This document shows, in pieces, positions 60,158 through 64,000 of a stretch of 64,000 bases of DNA. Source of the DNA: Fibrobacter sp. UWP2 (GTDB lineage: Bacteria; Fibrobacterota; Fibrobacteria; Fibrobacterales; Fibrobacteraceae); contig NZ_FQYM01000002.1 in NCBI RefSeq assembly GCF_900141705.1, positions 118,072 to 182,071 of the forward strand, in the 5' to 3' direction. Numbering within the stretch: the first letter of the stretch is position 1; each line of letters opens with the position of its first letter. A program made the position numbers and the translations under genes. A model generated the notes under the pieces. The model was not told where the DNA came from and did no database searches. It was given only the letters and a program-made list of their open reading frames with translations.

Positions 60158-60817
60158 ATGTCTGATTTGAGCAATTTACTCCCGATTCTCTGGGGCGGCT
60201 TCTGCACGACGCTCTCCATATTCGGCCTGACGCTTTTGTTCTCGATTCCGCTGGGTCTGCTCATTGCGGTCCTCAAGATGAGCAAGTGGCGCGTGGTGCG
60301 TTACCCGGTGTCGTTTTACATCTCGGTAATGCGCGGCACCCCTTTGCTGCTCCAGATTGTGGCGATTTATTTCGGCTCCTACTACCTGAGCGAATATGCG
60401 GGCGTGGATTTTTCGTTTGACCGCTTCCCGGCGGTAATTGTGGCGTTCTCGATAAACTATGCGGCGTACTTTGCCGAGATTTTCCGCGGCGGTATCCAGT
60501 CGATACCCAAGGGGCAGTACGAGGCGGCTTACATGCTGGGCATGACCCGCACGCAGACGTTTTTCCGCATCATTCTCCCGCAGGTGGTAAAGCGCGTGGT
60601 ACCCGCGAGCGCGAACGAAGTGATTACCCTAGTGAAGGATACTTCCCTTGCGCAGGTGATTGCGGTGACGGAACTTTTTGCGCTGGCCAAGAAACAGCAG
60701 GCCGCCTACGCGAGCATTTACCCGCTGTTCGTGGCGGGCGTATTCTACTATGTGGCGAACCTTTTGCTGAGCGTGCTTTTTGCCTACGTGGAACGCAAGC
60801 TCAATTACTATAAGTGA
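60158..60817 (+). CDS. Polar amino-acid ABC transporter permease
   Basis: 219-residue His/Glu/Gln/Arg-type permease with about five membrane helices. The early MRGTPLLLQIVAIYF and the EAA loop EAAYMLGMTRTQTFFRIILPQVVKRVVPASANEV are diagnostic. It lies 18 bp after the binding protein and 8 bp before the ATPase, all on one transcript. One permease gene only, so it probably acts as a homodimer. Confidence 0.94.
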   Translation: MSDLSNLLPILWGGFCTTLSIFGLTLLFSIPLGLLIAVLKMSKWRVVRYPVSFYISVMRGTPLLLQIVAIYFGSYYLSEYAGVDFSFDRFPAVIVAFSINYAAYFAEIFRGGIQSIPKGQYEAAYMLGMTRTQTFFRIILPQVVKRVVPASANEVITLVKDTSLAQVIAVTELFALAKKQQAAYASIYPLFVAGVFYYVANLLLSVLFAYVERKLNYYK

Positions 60818-60825
60818 GGCGTGGA

Positions 60826-61620
60826 ATGGAAAACGTGAACGAATCTGCGCCGATCCTCAAGGTAGAACACGTCAAGAAGTCCTTTGGCGATTTGCATGTG
60901 CTCAAGGATATCTCGTTTGACCTGAAGGCGGGCGAGGTGCTCTCGATTATCGGTCCCAGCGGCTCCGGTAAGAGTACGCTGTTGCGCTGCCTTACCCAGC
61001 TTGAAACGGTTGACGGCGGCTTTGTGCAGGTCGACGGCAAGGACATGGTTGTGCCGAGTGATTCGGCGAAGGGCCCGGCAGTCAAGTACGCGCCGGCGAA
61101 AACGTTACGCGAAATTCGCCTTTCTACGGGGCTCGTGTTCCAGAACTTCAACCTGTTCCCGCACCTGACGGTGCTGCAGAATATCTGCCTCGCTCCGGTG
61201 CGCGTGTTGGGTGATGAACGCAAGGACGCCCGCGCCATGGGTCGATTCTTGCTCAAACGCATGGGCCTCGAGGGCAAGGAAAACTCTTACCCCTGCGAAC
61301 TCAGCGGCGGCCAGCAGCAGCGCGTGTCCATTGCCCGCGCTCTCGCGATGAACCCGAAAATTCTTTTCTTCGACGAGCCGACGAGTGCGCTGGACCCGGA
61401 ACTCACCGGCGAAGTGCTCAAGATTATCAAAAAACTGGCCGAAGACAAGATGACCATGGTCATCGTGACTCATGAGATGGCCTTTGCCCGCGATGTGGCC
61501 GACAAGGTCATCTTCATGGACGGCGGCGTCATCGTGGAACAGGGAACCCCCGACCACGTGTTCCGTGAATCGGGCAACGAACGCCTGGCACAGTTCTTGA
61601 GCAGGTTTTCAAAGGCTTGA
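60826..61620 (+). CDS. Polar amino-acid ABC transporter ATP-binding protein
   Basis: ATPase of 264 residues. Walker A is IGPSGSGKSTLLRCL, the Q-loop region GLVFQNFNLFPHLTVLQNI, and the signature ELSGGQQQRVSIARAL. Walker B is ILFFDEPTSALDPELTGEVL and the H-loop VTHEMAFARDVADKVIFMDGG. An insertion of about 20 residues (VPSDSAKGPAVKYAPAKTL) follows the first beta sheet, as in many GlnQ-like proteins. I chose ATG 60826 (GAGG 6 bases upstream) over the GTG at 60814, which overlaps the permease stop. Confidence 0.94.
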   Translation: MENVNESAPILKVEHVKKSFGDLHVLKDISFDLKAGEVLSIIGPSGSGKSTLLRCLTQLETVDGGFVQVDGKDMVVPSDSAKGPAVKYAPAKTLREIRLSTGLVFQNFNLFPHLTVLQNICLAPVRVLGDERKDARAMGRFLLKRMGLEGKENSYPCELSGGQQQRVSIARALAMNPKILFFDEPTSALDPELTGEVLKIIKKLAEDKMTMVIVTHEMAFARDVADKVIFMDGGVIVEQGTPDHVFRESGNERLAQFLSRFSKA

Positions 61621-61651
61621 TTTTTTGCACCGCCAGGTGCTCACGCGAATT

Positions 61652-62098
61652 TTACTTAGGAATAAGGACTCTGCCGTCCGAACAGTATAGGGACGTGAGT
61701 GAACCTTCCATATAGAGGTTGTTCATGTCGCAGGTTTCGGCAATCGCGCTGATTTTCTGGCGTACCTCGTTCCAGGCTTCTAGGGTGGCGTCATCGCGCT
61801 TGCCCAGGTTGTCTTGCAGGTCCTTTGCGATTAGTGCCTGTTCGACGATTTGCTTTTCGCAGTCGGTATAGCCTTCGTTCGTGAATTTCTCTGTGTCGAA
61901 TACCGGGTCGCAGTCATCGGAATAGTCGTACGGGTCCTCGCCGCCGTATGCGCAGGCGATTGTCTGTATGGCAATGGAAGAAAGGAGCAACTGTGCCCAG
62001 TACTTGCGGATAAACTTGACGGGATTTCCGATTTTTGCTCCGTTCCCCCAGAATACGGAACAAGCGAATACGCTGATGCGACGGAATAAATTTTTCAT
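61652..62098 (-). CDS. Small putative lipoprotein, unknown function
   Basis: 148 residues. A long basic N-region precedes a hydrophobic stretch and a lipobox-like IQTIAC at about residue 49, so signal cleavage is uncertain. The rest is acidic and Cys-containing (GGEDPYDYSDDCDPVF, YTDCEKQIVEQAL, ETCDMNNLYMEG, LYCSDGR), with four Cys that may form disulfides. ATG at 62098 follows GAGGA by 7 bases. No family recognised. The gene sits between two envelope-related units. Confidence 0.65.
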   Translation of the reverse strand: MKNLFRRISVFACSVFWGNGAKIGNPVKFIRKYWAQLLLSSIAIQTIACAYGGEDPYDYSDDCDPVFDTEKFTNEGYTDCEKQIVEQALIAKDLQDNLGKRDDATLEAWNEVRQKISAIAETCDMNNLYMEGSLTSLYCSDGRVLIPK

Positions 62099-62178
62099 GT
62101 CAAAGTCCTCAACCTTCTTTAAATCTAAAAAAAAGATGAGTTGTTACAAAATAGATTATATTTAAAGTAGAGGAATAG

Positions 62179-62892
62179 ATGAAGTTCTTTCGATTTTGTT
62201 TGTTTGCGCTGCTGTTTGCATCAATCGCCTTCGCAGAAGGCTCTCTCGAAAAAACGCATTATTTGGGTGGACATATTTCTTTGTTGGCGGGAGCCGTGTG
62301 GGACGACGTCCCGGTAAAGGGTGTTTTTGGTTCGTCAAGGGACGGTGTCGAAAAATCTAGCCTTGGCGGCGGGCTGGGGTTTGGAGTGGAACTCGGGGCG
62401 TCGTATTGGTATCGCCTGAATTCTTTTGTCGGCTTCGTCGGCGAGGCCAGTTACAGGTATAATCTTATGACTCTGGAGCAGGATGTTTACAGCCTCCCGC
62501 CAGAGGACCCCTATGGCGATAAAACGTTGTACGACCTGAATGTGTATAGTTTTGTATTCCCGGTGGTGGTCCGCGTTTTGCCGTCGCCAAGTTTTTATCT
62601 GGAGGCGGGCGCGCAGTTCAACTTGATTCTCGACGGGGTGATAGAAGACAAGGCGGGGGAGAATTCCTTTGATTTTGATGCGGAACGGTTGGGCTGGGCG
62701 CTTGTTCTGGGTACGGGAATCCCTGTGAAAACGGACCAGGACAAGCTCACCGTTGGGGTACGTCTTGTTTTTGATATGACCCGCATCGAAAGGGAGGGAA
62801 TCGTCGAAATAACCAAGGGGGCCGCCTATCGCGAGGCGTCCCCGATGAAATTCTGGAACCTGCGGTTTGACTTTACCGCCTATTTCCTGTGA
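62179..62892 (+). CDS. Putative outer-membrane beta-barrel protein
   Basis: 237 residues with signal MKFFRFCLFALLFASIAFA. Amphipathic strands typical of a PorT/OmpW-like barrel are visible: LGGGLGFGVELGASYWYRL, GFVGEASYRYNL and FYLEAGAQFNLILDG. Late strands (LTVGVRLVFDMTRI, LRFDFTAYF) end near the C-terminus with Leu after Phe. A TTATATTTAAAG box lies about 20 bases upstream and AGAGGAA precedes the ATG. Role unknown. Confidence 0.75.
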   Translation: MKFFRFCLFALLFASIAFAEGSLEKTHYLGGHISLLAGAVWDDVPVKGVFGSSRDGVEKSSLGGGLGFGVELGASYWYRLNSFVGFVGEASYRYNLMTLEQDVYSLPPEDPYGDKTLYDLNVYSFVFPVVVRVLPSPSFYLEAGAQFNLILDGVIEDKAGENSFDFDAERLGWALVLGTGIPVKTDQDKLTVGVRLVFDMTRIEREGIVEITKGAAYREASPMKFWNLRFDFTAYFL

Positions 62893-62976
62893 CAAAAACC
62901 TACGAAAAAGCGATTTTCTTGCTACAATAAAATAATTCAATTTAGTTTTTGTTATATTTCTCAAAAAAAGGTTCAT

Positions 62977-63954
62977 ATGAAAAAGCTCAATTCGAATCTT
63001 TTTTGGCGGTTCAAGATTTTTTTAGCGATGGTCTCCGGCGGGATCGTCCTGAATTTTCTGTTGGCTAATTTCGCCATCCACTTCAAAATACCCCTTTATT
63101 TGGACTGCGTGGGCAGTATTCTCGTAGCCATGCTGGGCGGCACAATCCCTGCCATATTGGTGGGATTCTTCTCAAACGTCATCAACAGCATTTACTCGCC
63201 GGTCACCCTTTACTATGGTATTATCAGCATTCTCATAGCCGTGTGCGCCTCCCATTTCCATACCAAGCGCTATTTCAAGCATGTTCACAAGACGATTTTT
63301 GTCATTTTTGTATTTGCCGTTTTGGGTGGCGGTCTCGGTTCCGTTTTGACCTGGTTCCTGTTCGGGTTTTCTTTTGGGGAGGGATTCTCTGCTCCATTGG
63401 CCCATTGGCTCTTTGCCCATGGCGTAAGCAATCAGTTTTCGGCCCAGTTGGGCGCTGATTTCGTTTTGGACGTCGTTGATAAAGCGGCTGTGGTGGTCAT
63501 GGCCCTATGGATTTATCGCGCTCTCCCGCAAAAGGTCAAACTGCAGTGCCTGCCTTCGTACCGCATGATAGAACTCGTCAACTCGAGTGATGTCCACGTG
63601 AGGCACACTCTACTTCGCAAGGTGATTGTCATTGTCGTGATTGCCGAAATTTTGCTGGGCGCGGTCGCTTGTTCTATTGGATTCTTCCTATACCGAGATG
63701 TGGCGATTAGGAACTACACGGCCGTGGGTCAGGGTGTGGTGGATGCTGCCGCCATTTTGATTGACCCTGAACGTGTTGATGCCTACCTTGCCGAAGGGCG
63801 CTCAGCTGAGGGCTATGCCGAAGTCGAAAAGGGACTCTACGACTTGCAAAAGAGTTTTCCGCAGGTGACGTACCTTTACGCCTACCAAATCTTGCCTGAC
63901 GGATGCGAATTTGTCCCTTTTTTAGTTGAAAATCCAGGTCTCCAACTGGTGTAA
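62977..63954 (+). CDS. Membrane sensor protein, apparently truncated
   Basis: 325 residues. Residues 1-185 hold about six helices resembling an ECF-transporter S-component-like sensory domain (IPLYLDCVGSILVAMLGGTIPAILVGFFSNV). A further helix (about 225-245) and the start of an extracellular region (GVVDAAAILIDPERVDAYLAEG...FPQVTYLYAYQILPDGC) follow. Homologous architectures continue into a HAMP plus phosphatase, kinase or cyclase output, but here the frame turns to unrelated EFVPFLVENPGLQLV and stops. Neither other frame stays open. It probably lost its output domain. A TTATATTTC box and AAGG precede the ATG. Confidence 0.65.
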   Translation: MKKLNSNLFWRFKIFLAMVSGGIVLNFLLANFAIHFKIPLYLDCVGSILVAMLGGTIPAILVGFFSNVINSIYSPVTLYYGIISILIAVCASHFHTKRYFKHVHKTIFVIFVFAVLGGGLGSVLTWFLFGFSFGEGFSAPLAHWLFAHGVSNQFSAQLGADFVLDVVDKAAVVVMALWIYRALPQKVKLQCLPSYRMIELVNSSDVHVRHTLLRKVIVIVVIAEILLGAVACSIGFFLYRDVAIRNYTAVGQGVVDAAAILIDPERVDAYLAEGRSAEGYAEVEKGLYDLQKSFPQVTYLYAYQILPDGCEFVPFLVENPGLQLV

Positions 63955-64000
63955 ATCTAGGCTATTAGCGCTTCATTGTCAAGTAGTTTCATGCTCTTTT

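Noticed and set aside
61625..61640. Hairpin GCACC-GCCA-GGTGC as a terminator for the amino-acid importer
   Set aside because: The T-run precedes the hairpin on the plus strand and no U-tract follows in either direction.

Overview
This window looks like chromosomal DNA of a fibre-degrading Fibrobacter (phylum Fibrobacterota). The pointers are a TIGR02147-type regulator, a fragment of the Fibrobacter major paralogous (FISUMP) domain, Ser-rich linkers in surface enzymes, tandem plant-cell-wall enzymes with a shared C-terminal tail module, a b558-type fumarate reductase, and TATATTT promoter boxes that resemble the Bacteroidota -7 element. The genus is an inference; no ribosomal RNA gene is present.

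Layout. 1-5.3 kb: proC and rho on the minus strand, then the overlapping plus-strand set folK, deoxynucleoside kinase, panC. 5.3-13.9 kb: a CHASE2 adenylate cyclase divergent from ftsK, then ispE, tRNA-Gln, ribosomal protein L25 and pth. 13.9-14.6 kb: a scrambled patch with a truncated membrane-protein remnant, a FISUMP lipoprotein fragment and a 55-residue gene. 14.6-21 kb: guaB, a repeat-bearing outer-membrane protein, gatA, a DUF4321-like membrane protein, ung and a methyltransferase. 21-26.8 kb: GH53 galactanase, a short UvrA-like ATPase, a beta-barrel protein and a BrkB/YihY membrane protein.

26.9-43.9 kb is the accessory core: three PL11 rhamnogalacturonan lyases, three SGNH (CE12-like) rhamnogalacturonan acetylesterases and one PL1 pectate lyase, with a TIGR02147 regulator translationally coupled to the PL1 gene. 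Together with the GH53 enzyme they would strip galactan side chains, remove acetyl groups and cut both the rhamnogalacturonan-I and homogalacturonan backbones of pectin. Two PL11 promoters and the regulator promoter share a TGTGGAC box at nearly fixed distance from the TATATTT box. At the regulator the box is an 8-bp perfect inverted repeat. I consider this possible pectin regulon the most interesting system in the window.

44-64 kb: glyA, a repeat protein, a lone ABC ATPase, a tamB-tamA operon divergent from a parvulin lipoprotein (envelope assembly), ndk, the fumarate reductase operon frdCAB, a complete polar amino-acid ABC importer, two envelope proteins, and a membrane sensor whose reading frame stops early at the right edge. 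Structural themes include terminators whose U-tracts run into the next promoter, several start codons 6-7 bases from a -10 box with no ribosome binding site (possible leaderless mRNAs), and a dispersed palindromic intergenic repeat. All calls come from reading the sequence; no search was run.
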